Assembly: GCF_013299165.1 (NCBI RefSeq)
Contig: NZ_JAAFKD010000001.1
Coordinates: forward strand, 248,001 to 312,000
Origin: Microcoleus sp. bin38.metabat.b11b12b14.051
GTDB lineage: Bacteria; Cyanobacteriota; Cyanobacteriia; Cyanobacteriales; Microcoleaceae
DNA: 64,000 bases
Direction: 5' to 3'
Shown here: one piece after another, positions 9,016 through 17,811 of the stretch
How positions within the stretch are numbered: position 1 is the stretch's first letter
Layout: each line of letters begins with the position of its first letter
Program-made: the position numbers and the translations under genes
Notes under the pieces: model-generated
What the model was told of the DNA's origin: nothing
Database searches by the model: none
What the model saw: the letters and a program-made list of their open reading frames with translations, nothing else

Positions 9016-9423
9016 CTAAAGCATCGGTAACTCTTCCTTTGATGCTCGCAAATCCATTTTTCCGTCAAGAATCCACACATCAACAAAGGGAGTCTCTGAC
9101 ACGCGGATTTCCTCGGTCTTCCTCAGACCTCCCTGCACCGCTACCTCTAACTGAACGGTGGATTCCTCGACAGGGACTTCCACCCGATCTGCGAAAGAAA
9201 TCGTCAAGTCTGTAGAGACTCCTGACTTCTGATAAACTTCCTTTCCATTGACTTTGATCGTTACGGTTTCATTGGTGAAACCGTCGCGAAGTTTGACAGT
9301 TAAGGGCACGATCGACCTCCTATTGTGTGGCCCCGTAGGAGCATGGAGTCGGCCGCGATTTGTGGCGCAGCCCGACCCCATTAGCAGAGTTACGAAGGCG
9401 ATTAGCAGTTGACGGCGAAACAT
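9016..9423 (-). CDS. Small putative lipoprotein
   Basis: From the ATG at 9421-9423 the protein is ~135 aa and starts with a lipoprotein signal (MFRRQLLIAFVTLLMGSGC, lipobox GSGC). The frame is open up to 9471, but that would overlap the upstream gene and bury the signal peptide; AAGG ~10 nt upstream supports 9423. The mature part is beta-rich (VPLTVKLRDGFTNETVTIKVNGKEVY) and may be a small Ig-like fold. It follows the metzincin gene after 28 nt, so the two are probably co-transcribed. Function unknown. Confidence 0.7.
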   Translation of the reverse strand: MFRRQLLIAFVTLLMGSGCATNRGRLHAPTGPHNRRSIVPLTVKLRDGFTNETVTIKVNGKEVYQKSGVSTDLTISFADRVEVPVEESTVQLEVAVQGGLRKTEEIRVSETPFVDVWILDGKMDLRASKEELPML

Positions 9424-9451
9424 CAAGCTTTTTACCTTGGGGAACGGCAGA

Positions 9452-11539
9452 TTACCATTTTCCGATCGCAATTGCCGAGAGTTTACTTAACGTCTGTTTG
9501 AGAGCTTCGTCATCGCCAGCTTTAGTCTGAACTTCAGCCAGATTTGTCAGGGTCATTTTTGCCGAAACCGGGTCGAGAACACCCGAATCTGCAACTGCCG
9601 ACAGCAGCTTGGAACTTTGCTCTAACTCTGCGGGGCGTACCATCACACGGTTTTCATTTTTGTCGGTGATTGTCTTGAAGTTGCGGCTGGCGTTGATACC
9701 CTTCACCAAACGAACGTAGTTGGTCATCGCGTTGTCGGGATACTTCGCCAGAATTTCATCAAAGGCCTCGTTACCGCGCCGCAAGGATTCGTGATCGGAA
9801 CCCAACAGGTAAAGCAATGTACCTTGTTCGTCGCCGATGAACAAGTCTGCCAGTTCTGCTTCGGCGGCCGTTACGGGATAGCGCACGCGAACTGTAATGA
9901 TATCTGACATTACCTGCGATCCGTCCAAAGCAGCGTAGCAGGCGCGGATGCGATAGTTGCCGGGTTCTTCAAAGTAAAGCCCATCTTTGCCGTAGCCGAT
10001 ATAGGCGCTTTCGGCGATCGTATCATCAATACCGATGACGCTCTCGCGAGGCCCTACCAAGTGCTCGATTAACGGTTCGTAAGCCACAACTTCACCGCTG
10101 GGCTTGCGAATCACAATCTTCACCATGCTGAAGTTGGGATGCAGCCAGGTGTGGACGCGGCGCCCTCTGGCATCTGTCGTCTGGAGCATCAACTGTAGCA
10201 CCACAGGCTCGCCGAGCCCAAAGTTCTTTTGGTGGGTCGATATGGTTAGCTTCAGCCCCGACTCGTCGCGCACCGGGTCAGCCATGATTTCGCGACCCAG
10301 AGCGGCCCCGACGGCGAAGTTGCTTCCGCCCATGATGACGTTGTTGCGGAATCCGTGCCGCATATGGATGACTTCCTCATTGTCAAACCCAAAGGCGAAG
10401 CTGTTCCAGAATACGGCTGGGCCACCTGGATAATTCCACGGGTAATTCATCCAAGACAGCGCATTCACTCGGTTTGGCTGAGGTGGCGAGGCGTACTGTT
10501 TTTGCCAAGAGTGCAGCAGGTTGAAACCGTGTCCGAGTTCGTGAACGTAGGTGTAGGCTTGCAATCGCAGTTGCTCTGCTGTTTCCCCGCCGATGCCAGT
10601 GTGGAAAACTGCACAGCCCTGCCGCTGTTTCCCTTGCTGGTCGAACATGATGCCGTACAGGGTGGGGCCTATTTCGTGAAGTTGCGCTGCTACTTGCCAA
10701 ATCGCCCACTGCGGCTGATCTTGCCACAAGCTAAAGTGATTTTGCATGGAAGCGTGCAGTTCGGCGTTGCTCCACTGGGCATCGGCACCAGCTTCGGAGA
10801 TGTTGATGACATCGCTCGCGGCCGTCGGAATCATCTCAATGCCTGCTTCTCCATAGGCGCCGACTACGCTGAGGTTGCGCGCTGGGCCTCCCGAGGGTAG
10901 CGAACCTGTGTTGTAGCTGCTGAATACGGGCGTGCTGACATCGGAAACTCGATCGGTCTCGATGTGCGCGGTGCGGAAATAGATGGACTCGAAGGCGCAA
11001 GTGTAAGTCGCTCCGGGCGAGCCGCCGGTGGTGAAAAATTGGACTGTGGCGGGTGCTTGCGGTTGAAAAATCAGCCGTCGTTCCATCGTCACCTGGACTA
11101 CAGGAGCCCCAGCAGCAAAGGTAAAGCTACCGAGCCCCTTGACGGTGACTTGTGAGGCTGTCACCGTTATTGTGGGCGCATCAACGATAAACGATGCAAA
11201 ATATGTTACCGTCTGGCCGCTGATTTGGTAGAAGTCGCCGCTTAAGCGTTTCATCGGCCGCGTGCGATCGACATCAACCCGAATTTCGAGTTGAAACCCG
11301 CCCACAGTACCGCGATAGCGCCCGCTGACCGGCCGTTTGGCGATCGGAATCGGGATAATCGGTATGTTAGGGAGGGCTGAGTCCACCGGTACAGTGCCAG
11401 CTATTGTCCCCACAGGCTGGGTGGGGTCGCCAGTTCCCGCCTCTATTGCTTGCGAGGCGGCTGTCTCATCTACTGACATTTCTCCTAATGAGAATTCACC
11501 ATCTGTTACTTCTATAGCAGTAGGATCGTGCTGGGACAT
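9452..11539 (-). CDS. Metzincin-like zinc metalloprotease domain protein
   Basis: In this 695-aa protein a zinc site HELGHGFNLLH (H333, E334, H337, H343) is followed ~20 residues later by SWMNYPW, a good Met-turn (M364). Together these mark a metzincin-type peptidase, with Asn in place of the usual Gly inside HExxHxxGxxH. Beta-rich segments flank it on both sides, and residues ~580-695 are helical and TPR-like (FDEILAKYPDNAMTNYVRL). No classical signal peptide is visible (MSQHDPTAIEVTDGEFSLGE), so how or whether it is exported is unclear. It forms an apparent operon with the lipoprotein gene. Confidence 0.7.
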   Translation of the reverse strand: MSQHDPTAIEVTDGEFSLGEMSVDETAASQAIEAGTGDPTQPVGTIAGTVPVDSALPNIPIIPIPIAKRPVSGRYRGTVGGFQLEIRVDVDRTRPMKRLSGDFYQISGQTVTYFASFIVDAPTITVTASQVTVKGLGSFTFAAGAPVVQVTMERRLIFQPQAPATVQFFTTGGSPGATYTCAFESIYFRTAHIETDRVSDVSTPVFSSYNTGSLPSGGPARNLSVVGAYGEAGIEMIPTAASDVINISEAGADAQWSNAELHASMQNHFSLWQDQPQWAIWQVAAQLHEIGPTLYGIMFDQQGKQRQGCAVFHTGIGGETAEQLRLQAYTYVHELGHGFNLLHSWQKQYASPPQPNRVNALSWMNYPWNYPGGPAVFWNSFAFGFDNEEVIHMRHGFRNNVIMGGSNFAVGAALGREIMADPVRDESGLKLTISTHQKNFGLGEPVVLQLMLQTTDARGRRVHTWLHPNFSMVKIVIRKPSGEVVAYEPLIEHLVGPRESVIGIDDTIAESAYIGYGKDGLYFEEPGNYRIRACYAALDGSQVMSDIITVRVRYPVTAAEAELADLFIGDEQGTLLYLLGSDHESLRRGNEAFDEILAKYPDNAMTNYVRLVKGINASRNFKTITDKNENRVMVRPAELEQSSKLLSAVADSGVLDPVSAKMTLTNLAEVQTKAGDDEALKQTLSKLSAIAIGKW

Positions 11540-11755
11540 TTTGATTGCTCCATTGTTAATTTGATTGATTGATACGCCTGTCTATGACTATTGCTTCATC
11601 GCTACCGGGACATCAAAACTTCATGCAGAAGTAAGAAATAGTTTTATGTAGTTTTTCCGAAGCTGGATAACAGCGTTTGATCTAATAGTCTTCCAAATAA
11701 ACTTGGCTAACAATACGACGATCCGCGTATAGGATTGTAAAGATATTGCAACAAA

Positions 11756-12571
11756 TTACTCGGGCAGCATCCCCAATTTTTCCAGAGCAACCATCACCGC
11801 AGCCGTTCGGGTTTGTACGCCGAGTTTGCAGTGAAGGTGCTCCAAATGTTTTCGCACTGTTCCTTCAGTGCAACCGAGAACTTTAGCAATTTGAGCATTG
11901 CTTTTATCTTTGGCAATCCAGAAAAGAACCTCTGATTCGCGTTTGGTAAGTCCTAGCAATTCCAGACTACAAATAGAAAATCTTTGCAGTTCTTTTTCCT
12001 CCAACAGCAAGAGATATTGCTCGCCAATGGGTTCGGGAATCAGACGGATGCTTAACTGTTTTCCTGCTTGCTGAACGTGCAGCGGTAAACAGCTAGATGG
12101 AACATTGCCGTTGAATTTAAGCCTCGAAATTTGTTGCTGGAACCAATGTTGTAAGAGTTCTGGCAATGAGTGGGGGGCGCGGGATAAAAAATACTGGCTC
12201 AACAGTTGTTCGGCGCGTTCAGCGATAAAGTGCACCTGTCCGTCTACAGCCAAAACGATCGCACCTAAGCGATCGAACATTTGCTGGAATTGTCTCAGTA
12301 TTTGCTGAACTTGGCTGAATCCTGGGTTATTTGCCTCTGCCTGAATCTGGTGGAGACTCCTGGAGTTCAGGACACAACCATCGCTCCAATCCTTGGGCAC
12401 CGCCGTTTTTAAAGTATCTGGAGCTGAGCTTGTGCGATCGCCCAAAACTTCGATAGTATAATGTGTGTGGCTATATTCGTAATTTTGAGCTTCAGCTTTT
12501 GCTGGGAATTTATCAAAACTTTGAGATGTCAAAATAACGTCGTGCTGGCGACTGTGTTTCTGTGAATTCAC
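11756..12571 (-). CDS. LuxR-family transcriptional regulator
   Basis: The C-terminal ~65 residues are a clear LuxR/GerE helix-turn-helix: LLGLTKRESEVLFWIAKDKSNAQIAKVLGCTEGTVRKHLEHLHCKLGVQTRTAAV. The middle (~95-200) looks PAS-like (LGAIVLAVDGQVHFIAERAEQLL). There is no receiver domain, so a ligand or redox input through the PAS-like part is more likely than phosphorylation. It lies upstream of, and in the same direction as, the metzincin-lipoprotein pair after a 216-nt gap and could regulate it (inference). Confidence 0.8.
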   Translation of the reverse strand: MNSQKHSRQHDVILTSQSFDKFPAKAEAQNYEYSHTHYTIEVLGDRTSSAPDTLKTAVPKDWSDGCVLNSRSLHQIQAEANNPGFSQVQQILRQFQQMFDRLGAIVLAVDGQVHFIAERAEQLLSQYFLSRAPHSLPELLQHWFQQQISRLKFNGNVPSSCLPLHVQQAGKQLSIRLIPEPIGEQYLLLLEEKELQRFSICSLELLGLTKRESEVLFWIAKDKSNAQIAKVLGCTEGTVRKHLEHLHCKLGVQTRTAAVMVALEKLGMLPE

Positions 12572-12979
12572 TGGAAAATCTCCATTTGCATAAACGGTGA
12601 GAATGGCGAAACCAGATAGCCGCAGGTTACGGCTATCTCGCTCATTTCACTATCATTAATTTCTACAGCCGTAGAAATGCACTCTGAGATTTTTTTGACT
12701 GTGAACGATTTAAGTTTCTTTTTTAATTGATAACACGGGCTAGCTGTTACTTACCAGTCGCACGATCGAGTGACTTGCACTTTTTTTAATTTCGTGTTAA
12801 TAGAATTCTAGAGCTCGATCGAGACTAACGCTCCACAGAAAGAAGTTAAGTTTTAAGGTGATCTGAAGAGGAATAAAATCCCTAAAGCAAAGTCAAGCAT
12901 GAAAGATCGTTTTTTTATCCTAACTCAAGAAAGTGCGATGCTTTTTGCAATTTATATTGTTTTAAAATAGAATTATCAA
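12572..12979. other. Intergenic region with small hairpin
   Basis: No supported gene. A hairpin GATAGCCG (12615-12622) / CGGCTATC (12630-12637) lies 44 nt upstream of the LuxR start on the minus strand and would be in its leader. Confidence 0.4.
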
Positions 12980-13006
12980 AACCCGATCGCGATCGCAAAT
13001 CGGGTT
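12980..13006 (-). terminator. Terminator of the PEP-CTERM gene
   Basis: Arms AACCCGAT (12980-12987) and ATCGGGTT (12999-13006) form an 8-bp stem with a GCGATCGC-containing loop. On the minus strand it is followed by TTTTGATAATTCTATTTT, a weak T-rich tract. It lies 15 nt past the stop of the PEP-CTERM gene. Confidence 0.5.
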
Positions 13007-13021
13007 GAGTGCAACTATTTT

Positions 13022-13855
13022 TTAGTTGGAGAGCGATCGCCTTTTAAACTTGAAGGCAAATAAAGCCAGTCCTGCACCTGCAACAGCGGTGGCAGCAATA
13101 TTGCTGGGTTCTGGCACTGCTTCGGCAATGCTGAGGGCATTAATTCCCAAGGCGCGATTCCCCTCAGAACTGCTATAAACGAGTCGCGAAATGTTGGCAA
13201 CATCGCTGCGAACACCGAAAAACTGAGCCGAATTATCGAGTGCTAATGAGGATGTTCCTTGTCTTGAGAAGCTTCCTAATAAATTATTAGCGCTGTCAAA
13301 TGCTGCGATCGATGCCGTGAATAACAGCGCATCATCTACCGCTAGTTGCGTCCCCGCTGCGGCTACAGGGCGATCGAAGGTAATTGTCAGCGGGCCTGGG
13401 TTTCCCAGGGCTGGCGGCGGGCCTGGTCTTAAACCGGTCAACAAAATGAAATCGCCCTTAGCAAAATTGGTGGGAATACCGGGCGAGGGTAAGGTTTGAA
13501 AAACTAAAGGGGGTGTGACTCCTGGCGTTGTAGCTTGGGGAATATTGACACTGATTCCGAGTCCTCCTTCAGAAGTGACTGAGAAGGAGTTGGGCAATAT
13601 TTTGAACGGGGGCTGGACTGGCCCTAAACTCGACCAATCAAGGCGATCGCTCGCTCCCAATGCAGCGCGATCGCTCACAAATGTAATATTAGCAGCTTGA
13701 ACGGGCGGTGCTAACAGGATGAGCAGAGTGCCGATCGCAGTTCCCACAGCGGATGTTTTGAGCGATCGCATTTTTTTTGCGATCGGTAAATATTCTGGTG
13801 GGCGATCGTTTGGTAATAGCTGTACTTTGAAATGTTGAACTTTGTCGCAAATCAT
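13022..13855 (-). CDS. PEP-CTERM sorting-domain exported protein
   Basis: The C-terminus VPEPSNIAATAVAGAGLALFAFKFKRRSL is a PEP-CTERM signal: PEP motif, membrane helix, basic tail. It is recognised by an exosortase during export to the cell surface. The N-terminus has a long positive n-region, a hydrophobic core (VGTAIGTLLILLAPPVQA) and an AxA-like cleavage site. I place the start at 13855 because AAGGAG stands 8 nt upstream; an ATG at 13882 lacks such a site. The mature part is beta-rich and low in Cys. A perfect 19-bp palindrome sits ~28 nt upstream of the start. Confidence 0.82.
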   Translation of the reverse strand: MICDKVQHFKVQLLPNDRPPEYLPIAKKMRSLKTSAVGTAIGTLLILLAPPVQAANITFVSDRAALGASDRLDWSSLGPVQPPFKILPNSFSVTSEGGLGISVNIPQATTPGVTPPLVFQTLPSPGIPTNFAKGDFILLTGLRPGPPPALGNPGPLTITFDRPVAAAGTQLAVDDALLFTASIAAFDSANNLLGSFSRQGTSSLALDNSAQFFGVRSDVANISRLVYSSSEGNRALGINALSIAEAVPEPSNIAATAVAGAGLALFAFKFKRRSLSN

Positions 13856-13883
13856 AGTAATTTCTCCTTGCAACCTGTACACA

Positions 13884-13926
13884 AAATATTACAAAATTTT
13901 GGCACGACCAAAATTTTGTAATATTT
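13884..13926 (-). promoter_or_regulatory. Perfect 19-bp inverted repeat upstream of PEP-CTERM gene
   Basis: Arms 13884-13902 and 13908-13926 are exactly complementary, with a 5-nt loop (CACGA). The core is AATTTTGG/CCAAAATT. It ends 28 nt before the start codon, so it is either an operator over the promoter or a leader hairpin next to the ribosome binding site. The sequence differs from the dispersed repeat families in this window. Confidence 0.65.
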
Positions 13927-14129
13927 AAATTAGGTCGATGTCTAATATACTTGACGTTCTAATAATTCACTCTAATTATTTAACAACATATAATATTACG
14001 CATACTTTCGTAAGGTGAAGGTCGTTACGATCGATCCCAAATCCCAAATCCCAAATCGAAATGACGTTTTTAATCCCAAGTAGCAAAAAACTTGTCATAA
14101 TAGACAAAAGCTTCTTTATATAGACTCTT

Positions 14130-15959
14130 ATGCCCTGTGCCGTTATTCTGACTGCTCTCCCAGTTGAGTACCTCGCCGTTTGTGTCCATCTGTCCAGTCT
14201 TGAAGAAGAGATTCATCCGCAGGGGACGATTTATGAGCGAGGAAAGTTCGACTCGTCTAAAGGTGCGTGGGATGTGGGTATCGTCGAAATAGGAGCCGGC
14301 AATCCTGGTGCAGGAATGGAGGCTGAAAGAGCGATCGCCCATTTCAACCCTGATGTTATTCTCTTTGTCGGAGTGGCTGGGGGAATTAAAGATGTAGCCC
14401 TCGGTGATGTTGTCGCGTCTACTAAAGTCTATGGGTACGAGTCAGGGAAAATAGAACAAACTTTTAAACCCAGGCCTGAAATCGGCTTGTCAGCTTATAG
14501 TCTAGAGCAACGAGCCAGAGCCGAAGCCAGGAAGGGTGACTGGCTGAAAAGATTATCTGTTCCTCCTCAGCCAAACCCGCGCGTCTTGGTTGCGCCAATC
14601 GCGGCGGGTGAGAAAGTGATTGCCTCGACGAAATCGGAGGTTTTTCAATTTTTGCGATCGAACTATGGGGATGCCGTTGCCGTTGAAATGGAAGGATTTG
14701 GTTTCCTGGAAGCAGCGCGGGCCAATCAGCAGGTATCTGCGATGGTGATTCGGGGAATTTCTGATTTGATTAACAACAAGGCTAAGGTGGATAAGGCAGG
14801 TTATCAAGAAATTGCTGCCCGTCACGCTAGTGCGTTTGCCTTCGAGCTATTAGCTAAGTTCAAACCCACTGCTCCACAAATTTCTAAAGTTGAAAAAACC
14901 ATAAATAATATGCCTGGAGGGTTGATTCCTCATCGTCGCTGTCGGGAGGTTTTTGGGCGAGAAGAACTGGTAGAAGAAGTATTGAATCGCTTGAAAAATC
15001 CTCAAGAGGCTCCCATTCTCTGTCTGGGCGGTGTGGCGGGATATGGAAAAACAGAAGCTGCTACCTGTGTTGCTAGAGATGCGATCGCTCAGTCAGTCGT
15101 TGAGGACGTTCTGTGGGTTTCTGTTCGAGAGAGTGAATTGTCTGATACTTTCATTACTGCCAATAATTCCAACGCACTGTTTCAATGGGAAGAGTTGTTG
15201 TACAAACTTTCAATACAACTGGATTGTACCGCCGATCGGGAATCCGTTCAGAAACGTCTTCGCGAACGTAAATGGTTAGTGGTGTTGGACAATGCGGAAA
15301 CCTCCGATTTGTACGACATCCTGTCCAAATTGGTGAAGATGCTAGATCCGAGTCGGGTATTGCTAACCAGTCGCGTGAATACTCCTATACAATATGTCAC
15401 CGTCCTTGATTGTCCGGGATTGTCAGAATTTTGGTCGCGACAGTTACTTTTGGACGAAGCGAACCATCAGAAAATTTCTGCGCTGCTCCAGGCCAGTGAA
15501 CCTCAGATGTATCGCCTGTATGAGTTGTCTTGCGGTGCGCCATTAGCCTTGCACTTTATTGTCGGGCAAGTTCGGGATGATGAAGTTCTCGATCCAGTGC
15601 TAGATGCGCTAGAGAAAGCAGATGGACAGGTTGAGGTATTTTATCGATTTACTTTGGAAACTGCTTGGCAAAGAATGTCTGAGACTTCCAAACTATTTTT
15701 GTGTTATATGGCGAAAAGAAATGCTGGAGTACCGTTTGAGGAGTTACAGGGTGTACATCCAGTGACTTCGACTGAAGCGAAAGAAGCCCGCAATCAATTA
15801 CGTCGTTGGTCGATGATTCTCCCTGGTAATGGCAATCAAAGATATGACCTTCATCCTTGGGTGCGACGAAGCGTAAGAAGTAACTTACAGGCTAATTGGG
15901 AAGATCCATCCCCACCTGATGATCTCGATCGAAGGATTCGATGGAAATATGGCATTTGA
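14130..15959 (+). CDS. NLR-like STAND protein: nucleoside phosphorylase-like domain plus NB-ARC
   Basis: Residues ~1-245 form a PNP/UDP-phosphorylase-like domain (ILTALPVEYLAV, IVEIGAGNPGAGMEAERAI, FVGVAGGIKDVALGDVV, VEMEGFGFLEA). Residues ~265-500 are an NB-ARC NTPase: Walker A GVAGYGKTE (~300-308), Walker B KWLVVLDNAE (~381-390), RNBS-B-like RVLLTSR (~408), GLPL-like GAPLAL (~468). A winged helix with an MHD-like YDLHPWVR follows. In this architecture the N-terminal enzyme is usually the effector and the ATPase the switch. The C-terminal sensor repeats expected for the family are missing here and are supplied by the next gene. Probably a defence or cell-death protein (inference). Confidence 0.85.
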   Translation: MPCAVILTALPVEYLAVCVHLSSLEEEIHPQGTIYERGKFDSSKGAWDVGIVEIGAGNPGAGMEAERAIAHFNPDVILFVGVAGGIKDVALGDVVASTKVYGYESGKIEQTFKPRPEIGLSAYSLEQRARAEARKGDWLKRLSVPPQPNPRVLVAPIAAGEKVIASTKSEVFQFLRSNYGDAVAVEMEGFGFLEAARANQQVSAMVIRGISDLINNKAKVDKAGYQEIAARHASAFAFELLAKFKPTAPQISKVEKTINNMPGGLIPHRRCREVFGREELVEEVLNRLKNPQEAPILCLGGVAGYGKTEAATCVARDAIAQSVVEDVLWVSVRESELSDTFITANNSNALFQWEELLYKLSIQLDCTADRESVQKRLRERKWLVVLDNAETSDLYDILSKLVKMLDPSRVLLTSRVNTPIQYVTVLDCPGLSEFWSRQLLLDEANHQKISALLQASEPQMYRLYELSCGAPLALHFIVGQVRDDEVLDPVLDALEKADGQVEVFYRFTLETAWQRMSETSKLFLCYMAKRNAGVPFEELQGVHPVTSTEAKEARNQLRRWSMILPGNGNQRYDLHPWVRRSVRSNLQANWEDPSPPDDLDRRIRWKYGI

Positions 15960-15978
15960 CACATCGGAGAAGAAGAGA

Positions 15979-17097
15979 ATGAATATAGACCTAAAAAGTG
16001 AAGAAGACCGTGTTAATCTATTGCCAGATTTTATCGAAATTCGGGAGAAATGCCTATCAAATTCACCAAAGAATTCGCCAAATAGCAATTATTACTTTAA
16101 CCAGCTTATAAAAATCTGGGATCTTAACAGTGAGATTCTTTGGGCGCAGGGGTACTGGGAAGATTACCGAAAGTACGGGGAGATAGCACTTGATTGTGCA
16201 ACCAAACTCAACAAACGGGATATTGAGGGGCGTATTCTGAACGAGTTGGGCTGGGCACAGATGGAGCAAGAAAACTTTGATATAGCTCAACGTTGCTTCT
16301 CGGATTCATTACAAGTGTTTGAGGAGATAGGTGATCGCGTTGGTCAAGGACAGTCTATTCGTTATATGGGTGTTTTACACTTTCGTCGCCACTATTTCGG
16401 CTTAGCATTGAAGAGTTATTTGGAAGCAATGAAAATGGCACAGGATGGGCTGAAGCTTGACCCCCTGAATCAACGTCTGTTGCATCAGGAATCGGAAATT
16501 CACAATCTGCTGGGGAATTTTTATTTTAGGCTATGGAATATCAAAGCCAGCCGTCGTGAATTAGTGGCGGGGTTGCGCGGGTTCAGAACATTACACAAGC
16601 TCTATGTTGCACCTACTCCAACCTCTTCTTCAACTCCAAACTCTTATTCTTATCTTTATTTCCAGTCAGCACCGCTATTGACTCTGGGACGTGTTGCCAT
16701 GCTGAGCGGCCAATATCGTAAAGCGGAACGCTATTTCAAGCGTTGCGTTCTGCTCTGTAAACGGATCGATCGCCCCGATACGAAAGCAGGAGTGTTATTC
16801 CGAATGGCTGAATTGGCTAAGTTGCAGGGAAAAAACAAAAAAGCTGAGAAATTGGCAAAGAAAGCTGGGCATTTTGCGGAGAAGGAGATACCATCGTTGC
16901 AAAAGCGAACTCAGAATTTTCGGTTTCAACAGCAGGGCAATCGAAGAAAACAGTTCAAAGCGGTATTCGATAAAATCAGGATGGTAGTGACATTGAGCAT
17001 CGATCTACTGTTCTATGCACCTCTTGTTTTGCTTCAATCGATTGGCTACTATACTTTGTTTATAATGGCGAAACTCGCAGCTAAGATGAGGCGCTGA
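15979..17097 (+). CDS. TPR repeat protein with C-terminal membrane segment
   Basis: About 370 aa with several tetratricopeptide-like helix pairs (EGRILNELGWAQMEQENFDIAQRCFSDSLQVFEEIGDRVGQGQSIRYMGVL, and similar up to ~300). A basic region and one hydrophobic helix (TLSIDLLFYAPLVLLQSIGYYTLFIMA) end the protein. I chose the ATG at 15979 because GGAG (15966-15969) is 9 nt upstream; ATGs at 15919 and 15949 in the same frame would overlap the NB-ARC gene. It probably acts as the sensor or scaffold half of the upstream STAND protein, perhaps at the membrane (inference). A single ancestral gene split in two is an alternative. Confidence 0.75.
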   Translation: MNIDLKSEEDRVNLLPDFIEIREKCLSNSPKNSPNSNYYFNQLIKIWDLNSEILWAQGYWEDYRKYGEIALDCATKLNKRDIEGRILNELGWAQMEQENFDIAQRCFSDSLQVFEEIGDRVGQGQSIRYMGVLHFRRHYFGLALKSYLEAMKMAQDGLKLDPLNQRLLHQESEIHNLLGNFYFRLWNIKASRRELVAGLRGFRTLHKLYVAPTPTSSSTPNSYSYLYFQSAPLLTLGRVAMLSGQYRKAERYFKRCVLLCKRIDRPDTKAGVLFRMAELAKLQGKNKKAEKLAKKAGHFAEKEIPSLQKRTQNFRFQQQGNRRKQFKAVFDKIRMVVTLSIDLLFYAPLVLLQSIGYYTLFIMAKLAAKMRR

Positions 17098-17141
17098 TAT
17101 CCATCTTTTGTGATTAAAATCTTCTTCCATAATAAAGCTTA

Positions 17142-17205
17142 GATCGCGCACAATAGCTGTAAAACCAGATCGAAGAACCAAATGACTGAAGACCATATGC
17201 TGTAA
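17142..17205 (+). pseudogene. Relic of the 5' end of the 18241 membrane-protein gene
   Basis: Positions 17142-17194 match 18202-18252: both start GATCGCGCACAATA and reach ATGAC(T/C)GAAGACC after ~40 nt. Here the frame reads MTEDHML and stops at 17203-17205. This looks like a truncated duplicate of the promoter and start of the membrane-protein gene, leaving the two genes between the copies flanked by direct repeats. Confidence 0.6.
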
Positions 17206-17226
17206 GATTCTGGGGATGCGATCGCC

Positions 17227-17811
17227 ATGCCATCTCCTCTGATGACCGACATTAACCCAATTAAAACCCTCTCCCTCAACGACCTCCGCCAGAACAAACC
17301 AGAACGTCCAGGCTGGTCGCTCACCTTCGGAGCCATCTGTGCAGATGCAGCCGCCGTTTGCCTCGAAGAGCAAGGACATTCTATCCCTGTGACGCTGCAA
17401 ATCGACGGGATTCAATCCTGTGAAATCCAAATTCAAGCAGATGCGATCGATGATACTATCCGTCGCTTCAACGCCGATCGGGAAGTTGCCACTGAATATG
17501 GAGCCTACGGGATCGCGGCTCTCATCATGCCTCATCTCACTGGACTTACCATCATCGAACGCTCTGTCAAAGGCAAAGACTTGGGTTTCGACTTTTGGCT
17601 TGGCTCACTCGAAGATCCAGGCACGCTATTTCAGCGCAAAGCCCGCTTAGAAGTCTCCGGGATGCGTCAAGGTTCTGACAGCCAGCTCCAAGCCAGAGTT
17701 AACATAAAATTAGAACAAATTCGCCCTTCAGATGAAGTAGCTCCAGGCTATGTGTCTGTAGTCGAGTTCGGCACTCCCAAAGCACGGATCGTCAAAAAAT
17801 GCAGACAGTAG
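17227..17811 (+). CDS. Unknown protein, possibly nuclease-like, coupled to next gene
   Basis: This 194-aa soluble protein has a central block EYGAYGIAALIM ... GKDLGFDFWLG ... FQRKARLEVSGM, then IKLEQI and a C-terminal YVSVVEFGTPKARIVKK. The order E, (G)FD, (L)EVS loosely resembles a PD-(D/E)XK nuclease core, but the catalytic Lys is not evident, so this is only a suggestion. The next gene starts 13 nt before this one stops, so they are translationally coupled and probably partners. An in-frame ATG at 17242 is an alternative start. Confidence 0.6.
   Translation: MPSPLMTDINPIKTLSLNDLRQNKPERPGWSLTFGAICADAAAVCLEEQGHSIPVTLQIDGIQSCEIQIQADAIDDTIRRFNADREVATEYGAYGIAALIMPHLTGLTIIERSVKGKDLGFDFWLGSLEDPGTLFQRKARLEVSGMRQGSDSQLQARVNIKLEQIRPSDEVAPGYVSVVEFGTPKARIVKKCRQ

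Noticed and set aside
9423..9471. Longer start for the lipoprotein gene
   Set aside because: It would overlap the preceding gene and put 16 polar residues before the lipoprotein signal peptide.
10355..10900. 181-codon plus-strand open frame
   Set aside because: Antisense to the metzincin gene across its zinc site; no family features.
15919..15979. Single NLR-like gene broken by a frameshift
   Set aside because: Not fully excluded, but GGAG 9 nt before ATG 15979 and intact domains on both sides favour two real genes; kept as an alternative in the finding.
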